From the NCBI GenBank assembly GCA_021740845.1, contig JAIOYZ010000008.1:85516-149515 (forward strand): a stretch of 64,000 bases of DNA. The letters run 5' to 3'. The first letter of the stretch is position 1. Each line of letters starts with the position of its first letter. This document shows, piece after piece, positions 9,661 to 19,568 of this stretch. The stretch is from Bacteroidia bacterium. Lineage in GTDB: Bacteria; Bacteroidota; Bacteroidia; UKL13-3. The notes beneath the pieces were generated by a model. That model saw nothing but the letters and a program-made list of their open reading frames with translations, had not been told where the DNA came from and made no database searches. The translations under genes were made by a program, and so were the position numbers.

Positions 9661-9728
9661 GTTGCTAAAAATTACAACCAATACCCTAATTCCAATTGTG
9701 TCGTTAGAAGCCTAACATAACAATTGGA

Positions 9729-10319
9729 ATGAAAAATTATTTATTATCCCTCGTTTTTCAAACCCTATTATTGGGTGCCATTTCGGCTCAAACAAATTTC
9801 TATAAACAATTAGCAGATTCTGCATTTGTACTTACTCACCAAAAAGTATCTTACGACCCAAGTTATTTCATAATCCCCTACCCAAATGGTGATGTGCCCA
9901 GTAATAAAGGCGTTTGCACAGATGTTGTAATTAGAGCTTATAGAAAACTTGGTATCGATTTGCAAAAGGAAGTTCATGAAGACATGCAGGCGCATTTTAA
10001 GTTGTATCCCAAAAATTGGGGCTTATCCAAAACCGACAAAAATATTGACCACAGAAGGGTTCCTAATCTCATGATATTCTTCTCGAGAAAAGGTGTGGTA
10101 AAAGAAATTTCAACCGACCCAAAATTGTATTTACCTGGTGATATTGTTTGTTGGAATTTAGGAGGAGCAATTACCCATATAGGCATTGTTTCCTCGCGCA
10201 AAACGCCAGATGGTAAACAGTATTTAATGATTCACAATATTGGTTCAGGACAAGTATTAGAAGACTGCCTATTTTCTTATAAAATAATTGGGCATTATCA
10301 GTACAAAAAAGTAAGCTGA
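9729..10319 (+). CDS. DUF1287 secreted protein (NlpC/P60-like fold)
   Basis: This 196-residue protein has a signal peptide ending near GAISAQ. The rest matches the DUF1287 family: YPNGDVPSNKGVCTDVVIRAYRKLGI places the likely nucleophile Cys near residue 65, DHRRVPNLMIFF follows, and LPGDIVCWNLGG...THIGIVSS supplies a likely His (about 143), with MIHNIGSG later. The family resembles NlpC/P60 and CHAP amidases; a role on cell-wall or other amide bonds is inferred. It stands alone, facing the convergent anti-sigma gene whose stop is 7 bases away. Confidence 0.82.
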   Translation: MKNYLLSLVFQTLLLGAISAQTNFYKQLADSAFVLTHQKVSYDPSYFIIPYPNGDVPSNKGVCTDVVIRAYRKLGIDLQKEVHEDMQAHFKLYPKNWGLSKTDKNIDHRRVPNLMIFFSRKGVVKEISTDPKLYLPGDIVCWNLGGAITHIGIVSSRKTPDGKQYLMIHNIGSGQVLEDCLFSYKIIGHYQYKKVS

Positions 10320-10325
10320 TTCTTT

Positions 10326-12005
10326 TTAGAATTTCTTCCTTAAGAAAAAACCTAATCCCATAGAATAAGGCCTTTGTTGTATCCAATTAGGATTATTAAC
10401 CATGGATGTCATGGAAACTTTTACATTGGGCATTAAACCCAATGCCACAGAGCTATTGAGATCAAACGCCACAGAAGGTGCGAAGGAAGCAAAAAACACA
10501 TTCTTAAATTCTGGGAAAGAGGATTTATCTGTTGCTACCAAAATACCAATACAACCTGGATCTGGCATGTAGGCATTAACCAAATTCAACCTACCATAAC
10601 TTACACCACCAGTTAATTCTAAATGAACATTGCTTTCTCTAAAAAACTGGTAAGTAACCAATAATGGTATTTCGGTAAAACTATATTTATTTTCTAATGT
10701 ATTACTTGAGCCAGCAATAATAGAATCATTGGGGTTAACGTATAAATTTCTTGGCTGAACCAAACTTGGAGTTGATTGAACTGCTGGCAATACATTAAAT
10801 TTAACATTTTGCTTAAACGAACTTATTCCAATACCTGATGAGATTATCCAAGACTTCCCTAAATGGTAATTTAATAAAAGTCCTCCCGCAAAATCTAAAG
10901 CAGGAGATTCCATTTCTTTTCTTAGGTCATACGATTTTTGCAAATCACCATAAGTATTAGAATTAGGCTTAATCAATTGCATAAAACTCATATGCATTTC
11001 GGCATAGGCACTTAAAGAAAATTTGGTAAAAACTTCCTCTGGTGCTACATAAGCAGAACCTCTAAATAATTTATCCTCAGCAAATGTATCTTTAGGATTT
11101 GGATTGATGTTTACCGATTCCAAAATCACTTTTGGCTCAGGAGCTTTTGGGGTTTCTGTTAATTTATTTCCAGGCTCACTAATAGGCTTTTCAACTTGTG
11201 GATTTACACCCACTTTTTTAGGTTCTGTAAGCGCAGAGATATTGCTGGAGGCATTTGAATTTGCACCAGAGGTGGCATGGTTTATACCATCCGAAACTGG
11301 AGGAATATTTAAGGTGTTATTAGATTTAGAAGCTCCACCATTTTTTGTTTTGGGTGCCTCTTCTGTTTGTGCAGGTTTAGTTTTGGTTTGAACCAATTTA
11401 TCCTTTTTAGAAAGTGGTTTATTCTTATTTAAAATATCAGATTTAGGAGCAGAACTTTTTTTATGGTTCAACTTATTTGTAATCACATCCTGTTCATCTG
11501 CAATTATTTTTTTGTTTGATTCATTAGTTTGGTTCAAACCGCTATTTGCATTTATGTTATTTGAACTAGATTTTGCTGAATTTGGTTCTTGAGATTTGGA
11601 GGCAATATTAGGTTTAATAACTTCTGCATCAGATGCGGCAGAGTTATCTATTAATTGTTGCCTATCGGTAATTTCGGTTTGAACCAACTCGTTTTTCTGC
11701 AGGTTTTGGTTTACATAAAAACCTGCTACAAAAGTTCCAACCAATAATAATAAGGCAGTGCTATACCATAAAATACCACGGCGTTTAGGGGCATCTGGCA
11801 ACTGGGATTCTACACCTTCCCAAACTTCTTGTCTTGGTTCAACTGAATAATTAGCTAACTTTTCTTGAAGTTTTGGCTCAAAAGTAGTGGCATCGATATT
11901 TTGCTCTATCTTACTCCATAAGGCATCAGAAGGCTTTAGCTCCATGCTATCCAACTGTTCCTTCAACTTCTCTTCAAAACTATTTTGCTTCTTCAAATGG
12001 CTCAT
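10326..12005 (-). CDS. Anti-sigma-like membrane protein with C-terminal beta-barrel-like domain
   Basis: This 559-residue protein follows an ECF sigma gene, overlapping it by 26 bases, so it is probably its regulator. The N-terminal 70 residues hold two copies of a motif (FEEKLKEQLDSMELKPSDALWSKIE and FEPKLQEKLANYSVEPRQEVWEGVE each begin one), a membrane helix follows (ILWYSTALLLLVGTFVAGFYV, about 78-98), then about 200 low-complexity residues rich in Asn, Ser and Lys, and a C-terminal 200 residues that look like an outer-membrane beta-barrel ending GLGFFLRKKF. Whether one chain really spans both membranes is unclear. Three GGTTYRAACC cores fall in the low-complexity linker (11385, 11531, 11676). 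Confidence 0.75.
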   Translation of the reverse strand: MSHLKKQNSFEEKLKEQLDSMELKPSDALWSKIEQNIDATTFEPKLQEKLANYSVEPRQEVWEGVESQLPDAPKRRGILWYSTALLLLVGTFVAGFYVNQNLQKNELVQTEITDRQQLIDNSAASDAEVIKPNIASKSQEPNSAKSSSNNINANSGLNQTNESNKKIIADEQDVITNKLNHKKSSAPKSDILNKNKPLSKKDKLVQTKTKPAQTEEAPKTKNGGASKSNNTLNIPPVSDGINHATSGANSNASSNISALTEPKKVGVNPQVEKPISEPGNKLTETPKAPEPKVILESVNINPNPKDTFAEDKLFRGSAYVAPEEVFTKFSLSAYAEMHMSFMQLIKPNSNTYGDLQKSYDLRKEMESPALDFAGGLLLNYHLGKSWIISSGIGISSFKQNVKFNVLPAVQSTPSLVQPRNLYVNPNDSIIAGSSNTLENKYSFTEIPLLVTYQFFRESNVHLELTGGVSYGRLNLVNAYMPDPGCIGILVATDKSSFPEFKNVFFASFAPSVAFDLNSSVALGLMPNVKVSMTSMVNNPNWIQQRPYSMGLGFFLRKKF

Positions 12006-12543
12006 TTAAAATATGATAATGTTTTGCCAATAATCCTTGCATGTATTGCTTTGCACGGGAATATTGCGATTTGCTGGTGCCAACAGCGATATTTAATTTC
12101 TCGGATATTTCTTTGTGGGAATATCCTTCTATGGCATAAAGGTTAAATATTACTCTATATCCCTCTGGCAAATGTTGGATCAAAGCAATAATTTCCTTAG
12201 CAGAAATTTTCTCTAGAATATCATCATGGTAAACGGCATCGTAATTTTCTTTATCTAAATCTTCCTGGAATTTTCGGCTGCGATGTTTGTAGTGATTGAT
12301 GGCGTTATAAACCATAATTCTTCTCACCCAACCTTCAAAACTTCCTTCAAATTTAAATTTAGAGATACCCTGAAAAACTTTTAAAAAACCTTCTTGAAGC
12401 ATGTCTTCGGCTTCAGCACGGTCTTTTGCATAGCGCATACATACACCCAACATTTTTCCGGCAAAATGCTCATAGAGGGCTTTCTGACTGGCTCTTTCGC
12501 CATCTAGACAACCTTGAATGATATGGGGTTCGTTGTATTGCAT
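11980..12543 (-). CDS. ECF-type RNA polymerase sigma factor
   Basis: This 187-residue sigma-70 family protein has region 2 (residues about 24-90: LYEHFAGKMLGVCMRYAKDRAEAEDMLQ...FEGWVRRIMVYNAINHYKH) and region 4 (about 115-170: LIQHLPEGYRVIFNLYAIEGYSHKEISEKLNIAVGTSKSQYSRAK) with a helix-turn-helix. There is no region 1 or 3, as in extracytoplasmic-function sigma factors. The downstream overlapping gene (10326-12005) is the likely anti-sigma partner. Confidence 0.93.
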   Translation of the reverse strand: MQYNEPHIIQGCLDGERASQKALYEHFAGKMLGVCMRYAKDRAEAEDMLQEGFLKVFQGISKFKFEGSFEGWVRRIMVYNAINHYKHRSRKFQEDLDKENYDAVYHDDILEKISAKEIIALIQHLPEGYRVIFNLYAIEGYSHKEISEKLNIAVGTSKSQYSRAKQYMQGLLAKHYHILNEPFEEAK

Positions 12544-12738
12544 ATGATCTGCTTATTGGGTAGTCAAGCATAGTGTGCTAGAGGTTGCCCATACAGACAA
12601 AAATATCGTAATGTTTTGAAACTTGGCAAGTTTTTCAAAGGCAAAGTCAAAAAAGGTGAAAAACTGTCAGCATTTACCCGTTGGCATAGCTTTGGCTAAA
12701 GATGGTTGTTCACAAAAACAACATTAAATAAAAAGTAT

Positions 12739-13026
12739 ATGTCAGTAACATTAAAACCCATTGCAGGAACCCAGAACAGAGTTATTGTTCAGGCTGCACC
12801 AGCAGAAGAAAAAACAGCTTCAGGAATTATTATCCCAGACACTGCAAAAGAAAAACCGCAAAGAGGAACTGTTATTTCAGTAAGTGAAATTGATGAAAAA
12901 GGTAACAAGCCAGCAGTAAAAGTTGGAGATACCGTTCTTTATGGCAAATACGCCGGAACTGAAATTAGCGTAGAAGGTAACGATTACCTGATTATGCGTG
13001 AAAGTGACATTTTTGCCACTATTTAA
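12739..13026 (+). CDS. groES: Co-chaperonin GroES
   Basis: GroES is the heptameric lid of the GroEL folding chamber. The 95-residue form starting [10 protein letters not shown] at 12739 matches family length; an ATG 33 bases upstream is open but adds an untypical leader. Conserved points are the mobile loop ([21 protein letters not shown], about residues 15-35), [14 protein letters not shown] and the C-terminal MRESDIFA. groEL follows after 39 bases. I found no CIRCE operator upstream. Confidence 0.96.
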   Translation: MSVTLKPIAGTQNRVIVQAAPAEEKTASGIIIPDTAKEKPQRGTVISVSEIDEKGNKPAVKVGDTVLYGKYAGTEISVEGNDYLIMRESDIFATI

Positions 13027-13032
13027 TTCTAA

Positions 13033-14703
<1,671 letters not shown>

Positions 14704-14755
14704 ATCAGGATTGGGTTGGAGTGTGAGGGTGAGAGAGGAGATCCAAACAAAAAAA

Positions 14756-14787
14756 AATCCCGGAATTTTATTCCGGGATTTTTTTTT
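14756..14787 (+). terminator. Rho-independent terminator after groEL
   Basis: A strong stem (arms AATCCCGGAAT and ATTCCGGGATT around TTT) flanked by A and T runs could act in both directions. Confidence 0.9.
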
Positions 14788-14793
14788 GCATGA

Positions 14794-15012
14794 TTTTGCC
14801 GGCGCAGGATGCAGGGACAGGTCGAGACCTTTCCTTACGGGGCGAATGGGCGGAATTTTGCGGGGGCAGGGTGCAGGGATGGATGGGAATTTTGCCGGCG
14901 CAGGATGCAGGGACAGGTCGAGACCTTTCCTTACGGGGCGAATGGGCGGAATTTTGCGGGGGCAGAATGTGGGGACAGGTCGAGACCTGTCCTTACGGGG
15001 CGAATGGGCGGA
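14794..15012 (+). repeat. REP-like palindrome array, three units
   Basis: Three copies of a roughly 61-base GC-rich unit begin at 14794, 14890 and 14952, with a truncated copy at about 14855-14889. Each unit carries a hairpin: 14815-14834, 14911-14930 and 14973-14992, with arms GGACAGGTC and GACCTGTCC around GA. The first two have one arm mismatch and the third is perfect. Each hairpin is followed by TTACGGGGCGAATGGGCGGA. The array is far richer in G+C than its surroundings and ends about 170 bases before a REP-associated transposase gene. Confidence 0.85.
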
Positions 15013-15153
15013 TTTTTTTTCAGGGAAATAGGATTTTTTTTTAGGAGGCGAAAAGATTGAGGGTGCGGAATGAAATGATGTTTTTTTTAAAGCAGGAGGA
15101 TTTTAGGGATTTGATAGTTGATTGATATTTCTATCTATTTTGGTGTTTCATTT

Positions 15154-15163
15154 GGTTCGAACC
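15154..15163. repeat. GGTTYRAACC motif copy (perfect palindrome)
   Basis: GGTTCGAACC within TTTGGTTCGAACCAAA, a perfect 16-base palindrome, 16 bases before the transposase start. Confidence 0.8.
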
Positions 15164-15179
15164 AAAAAATAATATTCCT

Positions 15180-15806
15180 ATGAAACCCCTAAAAAATAGA
15201 AGGCTCAATCGATTAAAAGGCTTTGACTACAAGTATAATACCTTGTATTTTGTGACCTCTTGCGTTAAAAATAAGGTGTGTGATTTTGGGCAAATAATAA
15301 ATGGAGAAATGCATTTGAGTGAGGAAGGTAAAATTGTTGAAGAGCAATGGAATTGGATGATTCAACATTATCCTTTGGCAAATTCTTATGGTTTTGTGGT
15401 GATGCCAGATCATGTTCATGGTATCTTAGGAATTATTAACCCTAAACTTGAAAACGAATACCAAATAACAAAGGTTGGCAAATCAATTTTGAGAACTGAA
15501 TCAAAAGAAGATGAGGATGAAGATGAGAATGAGGATATAAATGTAAATACTGGCGAATATTTAAAGGAAAATACTTTACCCAAAATTAAATCTCTTTCTC
15601 AATTAATGGGGGCATTTAAAACAACCTCATCGAAGCGAATTCACTTACTTGGAAATGGCGCTTTTGCTTGGCAAAGATCTTTCCATGAAAGAATTATTAC
15701 CACTACCATTTCATTAGATAATATTCAGCGATATATTACAGATAATCCCAAAAATTGGAAAGCAAAAGAATTGCAAAAATGTAAAGCAAGGATTACATTT
15801 GAATAA
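15180..15806 (+). CDS. REP-associated tyrosine transposase (RAYT, Y1-transposase family)
   Basis: This 208-residue protein belongs to the IS200/IS605-related Y1 transposases called RAYTs, which cut and join REP palindromes as single-stranded DNA. It begins with NRRLNRLKGFDYKYNTLYFVTSC, has the HUH metal site in VVMPDHVHGIL (about residues 74-84), and ends with SFHERII and YITDNPKNWK, where the catalytic Tyr is expected near residue 182 (IQRYI). A Glu/Asp-rich insert lies around residues 105-122. The REP array lies just upstream, matching the known pairing of RAYT genes and REPs. It is full length and probably active. Confidence 0.88.
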   Translation: MKPLKNRRLNRLKGFDYKYNTLYFVTSCVKNKVCDFGQIINGEMHLSEEGKIVEEQWNWMIQHYPLANSYGFVVMPDHVHGILGIINPKLENEYQITKVGKSILRTESKEDEDEDENEDINVNTGEYLKENTLPKIKSLSQLMGAFKTTSSKRIHLLGNGAFAWQRSFHERIITTTISLDNIQRYITDNPKNWKAKELQKCKARITFE

Positions 15807-15812
15807 TAAGCT

Positions 15813-16199
15813 ATGAAAAGAGAATTATTATTTCCACCTCATTTTAAAACCATTGGTTGGATTGTTTTACTAGCCTGCATTCCAAGTATTTTGTTTATGA
15901 AGTATATTGGCATGTATAGGCAAGATGCCATCAATCTTTCATCTATGCTAGCGATAATTGGCTTTATGATGACAGTATTTTCAAGCAAAAAAAATGAAGA
16001 TGAAAGAACAAAATTATTGCGCTGGAAATCGTTGGGAAAATCGTTTACATTAATAATTTTACTGGTTTTCATTCATCAAGTATTCGACCTATTTAATTTC
16101 ACATCAGACCTTATGCTTTCGGCTGGCCCGATGGGATTAATATATTTTGGAGCCATAAATTTTTACTTCAGCTTTTGGTTGGTAGACAATGTTAGTTAA
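15813..16199 (+). CDS. Small membrane protein, paralogue 1 of 3
   Basis: No named family is recognised. The 128 residues contain FKTIGWIVLL near the start, about four hydrophobic segments, and the central motif NEDERTKLLRWKSLGKSF (about residues 61-78). The same FKxxG and EDERT-RxKxLG motifs occur in the next two genes (16377 and 16779). It starts 6 bases after the transposase stop. The cluster ends with an XRE regulator, a layout that resembles regulator-plus-membrane-protein pairs in other bacteria. Confidence 0.7.
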   Translation: MKRELLFPPHFKTIGWIVLLACIPSILFMKYIGMYRQDAINLSSMLAIIGFMMTVFSSKKNEDERTKLLRWKSLGKSFTLIILLVFIHQVFDLFNFTSDLMLSAGPMGLIYFGAINFYFSFWLVDNVS

Positions 16200-16246
16200 C
16201 TTGACTTCTGATAAAGCAATTCATATTTAACTCCTAGCTTTATTTA

Positions 16247-16256
16247 GGTTCAAACC
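16247..16256. repeat. GGTTYRAACC motif copy
   Basis: GGTTCAAACC followed by GAAAA, between two paralogous membrane-protein genes, 48 bases after the preceding stop. Confidence 0.8.
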
Positions 16257-16333
16257 GAAAAAATTAAATTATTTTGAGATTAAGCAGATTGTTAAAGGAA
16301 TAATGACATTATGAAATTTTAACACTTGCATTT

Positions 16334-16374
16334 ATGTAAAGCTTACTTTACATTTGGACAAGTTAACTTTACAT
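16334..16374 (+). promoter_or_regulatory. Operator-like cluster of CTTTACAT sites
   Basis: ATGTAAAG (16334-16341) and CTTTACAT (16346-16353) form a perfect inverted repeat with a 4-base spacer. A third CTTTACAT lies at 16367-16374, just before the start at 16377. The three sites are 12 and 21 bases apart. The XRE regulator at 17182 is the obvious candidate to bind here; this is inferred. Confidence 0.5.
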
Positions 16375-16376
16375 AT

Positions 16377-16757
16377 ATGATTAATTATTTATTACCCAAT
16401 GTATTTAAAAAACTGGGATTAGTCCTGATTATTTTATGTTACATTTTTATAGCTTTTGCAACTGATATGGGCATTAATGCAATTGAAAGGGAGAACATAA
16501 TTATACTAACAGCTGTGCTTGGGTTTTTATTGATAATAAACAGCAAAGAAAAAATGGAAGATGAACGCACCATGATTTGCCGTTACAAGGCCCTTGGACA
16601 TACATTTAGGTTTGTATTGCTCTTTTTACTTTTTGCAACAATCATAGAAATCTTTAATCCCGAAATTCAAACTAGGCAAATAGGTATTAGCTTCTTCACG
16701 GTTTCTATTTTGGAATATTATTCAACATTTGAAAAGCATTTGAAAAACGAGCTATAA
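16377..16757 (+). CDS. Small membrane protein, paralogue 2 of 3
   Basis: This 126-residue membrane protein begins MINYLLPNVFKKLGLVLIIL. A longer open frame to 16326 would run through the operator-like sites, so 16377 is preferred. It carries the shared motif MEDERTMICRYKALGHTF (about residues 60-77) and about four hydrophobic segments. It is closest to paralogue 3, with which it shares LLPN-FKK and ICRYKAL. Its function is unknown. Confidence 0.7.
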   Translation: MINYLLPNVFKKLGLVLIILCYIFIAFATDMGINAIERENIIILTAVLGFLLIINSKEKMEDERTMICRYKALGHTFRFVLLFLLFATIIEIFNPEIQTRQIGISFFTVSILEYYSTFEKHLKNEL

Positions 16758-16778
16758 AACCCATTAATAAAGCTAAAG

Positions 16779-17192
16779 ATGTTTAAACATTTACTCCCAA
16801 ATAAGTTTAAGAAAATAGGCTGGGCACTAATATTCTTAGTTTGCCCACTATTCTTAATATTCTTTCCAAAATCAATATTAACAATTGACCAACTAGTAGA
16901 CATTGTTTCTATTATTGCGCTCATAGGCCTGTTGTTAACCATTGGAAGTGAAGAAAAGCTGGAAGATGAAAGAACAAGTATATGCAGGTATAAAGCTTTA
17001 GCAGGTGCATTTCTTGCATTTATTTCAATTACAATTACGGCCAAATTATTAAGTTTAATTCCTATTATCTCCTACATAATTCCTGGACATTTACATAAAG
17101 AAAACATTATAGATAATCCTATGTGGCTAATCTATTTTGCAGCATTTTTCTATCATATCAATTTTAGAGCGCTGGTAAGAAATGAAGAATAG
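16779..17192 (+). CDS. Small membrane protein, paralogue 3 of 3
   Basis: This 137-residue membrane protein begins MFKHLLPNKFKKIGWALIF and carries LEDERTSICRYKALAGAF (about residues 65-82). It has about four hydrophobic segments and ends in a charged tail. Its last 11 bases overlap the start of the XRE regulator gene, so the two are translated together. Its function is unknown; a small membrane partner of the regulator is a reasonable guess. Confidence 0.72.
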   Translation: MFKHLLPNKFKKIGWALIFLVCPLFLIFFPKSILTIDQLVDIVSIIALIGLLLTIGSEEKLEDERTSICRYKALAGAFLAFISITITAKLLSLIPIISYIIPGHLHKENIIDNPMWLIYFAAFFYHINFRALVRNEE

Positions 17193-17373
17193 GATACGAC
17201 AAGAAAGGGCAGAACACCAACTATCACAGCAAGAATTAGCCGAAAAAATTGGGGTAAGCAGACAGACTATTATTTCAATAGAAACTGGCAAGTATACACC
17301 CTCCACAGAATTGGCTTTGAAACTTTCTTTGGTTTTTGATAAATCTGTTAACGAGCTTTTTTCGTTAGACTGA
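17182..17373 (+). CDS. XRE-family helix-turn-helix regulator
   Basis: This 63-residue protein is a single Cro/C1-type DNA-binding domain: IRQERAEHQLSQQELAEKIGVSRQTIISIETGKYTPS with the helix-turn-helix at about residues 16-37. There is no effector domain. It overlaps the preceding membrane-protein gene by 11 bases. It probably regulates its own cluster; a palindromic ATGTAAAG-N4-CTTTACAT site upstream of 16377 is a candidate target. Confidence 0.92.
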   Translation: MKNRIRQERAEHQLSQQELAEKIGVSRQTIISIETGKYTPSTELALKLSLVFDKSVNELFSLD

Positions 17374-17401
17374 ATTATCAATTTTTATTTATCTTCACTT
17401 T

Positions 17402-18370
17402 ATGAAAAAAAGCAGCTTCCTCCTATTCCTCCTTTTTGGGACCATTTTTGCAAATGCACAATTTCCATATAGCCAACTCGTATTTGCAAAAAACAACAAT
17501 AATTATTCTCAAAGTAATGCTAAAAAAAACAAAACAAAAACAATTGAAATAACACATTTTAAAAAGAATACGGAGAAGGTTTCGAACAAAAATTATTACG
17601 AGTATTTACCCAATGGAAATTTTGTTGAAATACGCAATTCCAAAAGAAAAACGATTCAATATTTTCAATGGAAAAATGATTCTCTTTTGCTAAAACATAT
17701 CACTATTAGAAAGGGAGATACCAGCTATTATGAAATTAATTCTTATGATGAAAATGGGAATAAGATAGGCACTGAATATTTAAATGGTAAGAAGCCTAAA
17801 ATCTACTGGACAATTGAGAATAAATATAATACATCAGGGAAGTTAATTAAATCCACTGCTTTCGATAAAAACAAAAAAGTGAATTACCATTACGAATATG
17901 ATTTTTATGACGACGGAAAACCCATGGAAACGCGTTTGTTTAATAAAAAAGGAAAGCTTAAAAATGTTTATACCTATACCTGCGACCCTAAGGGTGAAGT
18001 AGAAAAAGATGTAAAAAAGGTAAACTATTGCACCAGCAAAACCATGCATCCAGATGGGTCGTTTTTTGAAGTTGTAGAGACTCAAGAAAAAGGAAAAATG
18101 AGGCGTAATGTTTATAGTTACTCGGCAGATTCATTACTCATAAAATTTGAGAATTTCGACTTAAAAGGTAAATGTAAGTACACTACCATTTATACCTATA
18201 ATCAAAATAAAAAAATGCTTACCTATCAAAGGTATAAAGGCACAAATAAATTGCAGTATGCCTATACTTATTTTTATAATGAAAAAGATTTAGTTGAAAA
18301 AGAAATTGTGTTCAATAAGAAAAACAAAATCAAATTTACTTCATCTAATACCTATACGTTTTTTGAATAA
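17402..18370 (+). CDS. Secreted protein with YD-like repeats
   Basis: No named family is assigned. The 322 residues start with a signal peptide (LLFLLFGTIFANAQ). The mature part has irregular repeats of about 20-30 residues of the form YDENGNKIG, NTSGKLIKS, YDFYDDGKPME, NKKGKLKNVYTYT, resembling the YD/RHS-like beta repeats found in many Bacteroidota cell-surface proteins. Lys, Asn and Tyr are abundant. It stands alone, 28 bases after the regulator gene. Confidence 0.65.
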   Translation: MKKSSFLLFLLFGTIFANAQFPYSQLVFAKNNNNYSQSNAKKNKTKTIEITHFKKNTEKVSNKNYYEYLPNGNFVEIRNSKRKTIQYFQWKNDSLLLKHITIRKGDTSYYEINSYDENGNKIGTEYLNGKKPKIYWTIENKYNTSGKLIKSTAFDKNKKVNYHYEYDFYDDGKPMETRLFNKKGKLKNVYTYTCDPKGEVEKDVKKVNYCTSKTMHPDGSFFEVVETQEKGKMRRNVYSYSADSLLIKFENFDLKGKCKYTTIYTYNQNKKMLTYQRYKGTNKLQYAYTYFYNEKDLVEKEIVFNKKNKIKFTSSNTYTFFE

Positions 18371-18396
18371 TTTGTTCTTACCTTAAACCTAAATTT

Positions 18397-18406
18397 GGTT
18401 CAAACC
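18397..18406. repeat. GGTTYRAACC motif copy
   Basis: GGTTCAAACC within TTTGGTTCAAACCGAAA, 8 bases before the serine hydrolase start. Confidence 0.8.
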
Positions 18407-18414
18407 GAAATACT

Positions 18415-19566
18415 ATGCGCAAACTTTTATTGATACTTTTTTTTGTAGTAATAGCTGGAGCAATTGCAATTAAACTAAGTGGCAACCAACATATTTACCG
18501 CACCATTGCCATGACCATTTTTAGAGGTAAAATGGGGCCAGATATTGATGAATTAAAAGATTTTCCAACTAGATCTATATCTCATCCCAATCCAGAGCCT
18601 TGGCCAAAATCTAATGTTTATGGCGGTTTGAACCCAAGCCAAGAATTACTAAATAAAGCAATTAAATATAAAACAACAGCGCTTTTGGTTATACAGAACG
18701 ATAGCATTTTATACGAGCAATATTTTGATGGCTATGATGCAACAACCGTTAGCAATTCTTTTTCGATGGCAAAGAGTTTTACTGGATTATTGATAGGTTG
18801 TGCATTGAAGGATGGCTTTATAAAAAGTTTGGATGAACCTGTTGGAAACTATGTTGCAGGATATGATGTTGCGCCTTATGATATAATAACTATTAGGCAT
18901 CTATTGATGATGAGTTCTGGCTTAGACTTTAAAGAAAGCTATGGAAGTTTATTTGGTTGGCCGGCCAAAGCCTATTATGGAAAAGATGTAAATGCAACCT
19001 TGGCTTCTCCACCAAAAATAAATGAACCCGGAACAGTTTACGAGTACAAAGGTGGCGACTCTCAACTCTTAGGAATGATATTAGAAAAGGCAACCAAAAT
19101 GAGGGTTGCAAACTATGCAGCCAAGCGTTTGTGGCAAAAAATTGGAGCAGAATCGGATGCGTATTGGAGTTTGGATGTTGAAGGTGGAATGGAAAAAGTT
19201 AGTTGTTGTTATTATGCAACAGCACATGACTTTGCCCGATTTGGAAAACTGGCTTTGCAATATGGCAGATGGAACGAAGAGCAAGTAATTGATAGTTCAT
19301 TTATAGCAGAAAGTATGACCCTAGCTCCCATTGTTACTAAAGAAGGAAAACCCAATACACAATATGGCTACCAATGGTGGGTTACCAATTATAAAGATTT
19401 GGATGTATTTTATGCCAGAGGCATTTTAGGTCAGTATATTTTTTGCATTCCTGCCAAAAACATGATTGTTGTGAGATTAGGGCACAAAAGAGCGGAGAAA
19501 AAAGGAGACGAATTGCCTCAGGATATTTTTGATTATTTGGATATGGGATTAGAAATGGCGAGATAA
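18415..19566 (+). CDS. Serine hydrolase of the class C beta-lactamase/penicillin-binding fold
   Basis: This 383-residue enzyme has an N-terminal membrane anchor or signal peptide (LLLILFFVVIAGAIAI). The SxxK motif is SMAK in NSFSMAKSFTG (about residue 116). A YxG-type second motif may lie in TVYEYKGGDSQLLG (about 205), where the classical Tyr-x-Asn reads Tyr-Lys-Gly. A conserved HxR-type element occurs near the end (RLGHKR). Such proteins include esterases, D-aminopeptidases and beta-lactamase-like proteins; the substrate is unknown. A GGTTTGAACC core at 18625-18634 encodes GGLNP. Confidence 0.85.
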   Translation: MRKLLLILFFVVIAGAIAIKLSGNQHIYRTIAMTIFRGKMGPDIDELKDFPTRSISHPNPEPWPKSNVYGGLNPSQELLNKAIKYKTTALLVIQNDSILYEQYFDGYDATTVSNSFSMAKSFTGLLIGCALKDGFIKSLDEPVGNYVAGYDVAPYDIITIRHLLMMSSGLDFKESYGSLFGWPAKAYYGKDVNATLASPPKINEPGTVYEYKGGDSQLLGMILEKATKMRVANYAAKRLWQKIGAESDAYWSLDVEGGMEKVSCCYYATAHDFARFGKLALQYGRWNEEQVIDSSFIAESMTLAPIVTKEGKPNTQYGYQWWVTNYKDLDVFYARGILGQYIFCIPAKNMIVVRLGHKRAEKKGDELPQDIFDYLDMGLEMAR

Positions 19567-19568
19567 AA

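Noticed and set aside
12544..12738. A search for a CIRCE operator (TTAGCACTC-N9-GAGTGCTAA) and a clear promoter before groES.
   Set aside because: No CIRCE is present. TAGCTTTG at 12687-12694 matches the -7 pattern but has no TTG or TTTG at the right distance, so it is not listed.
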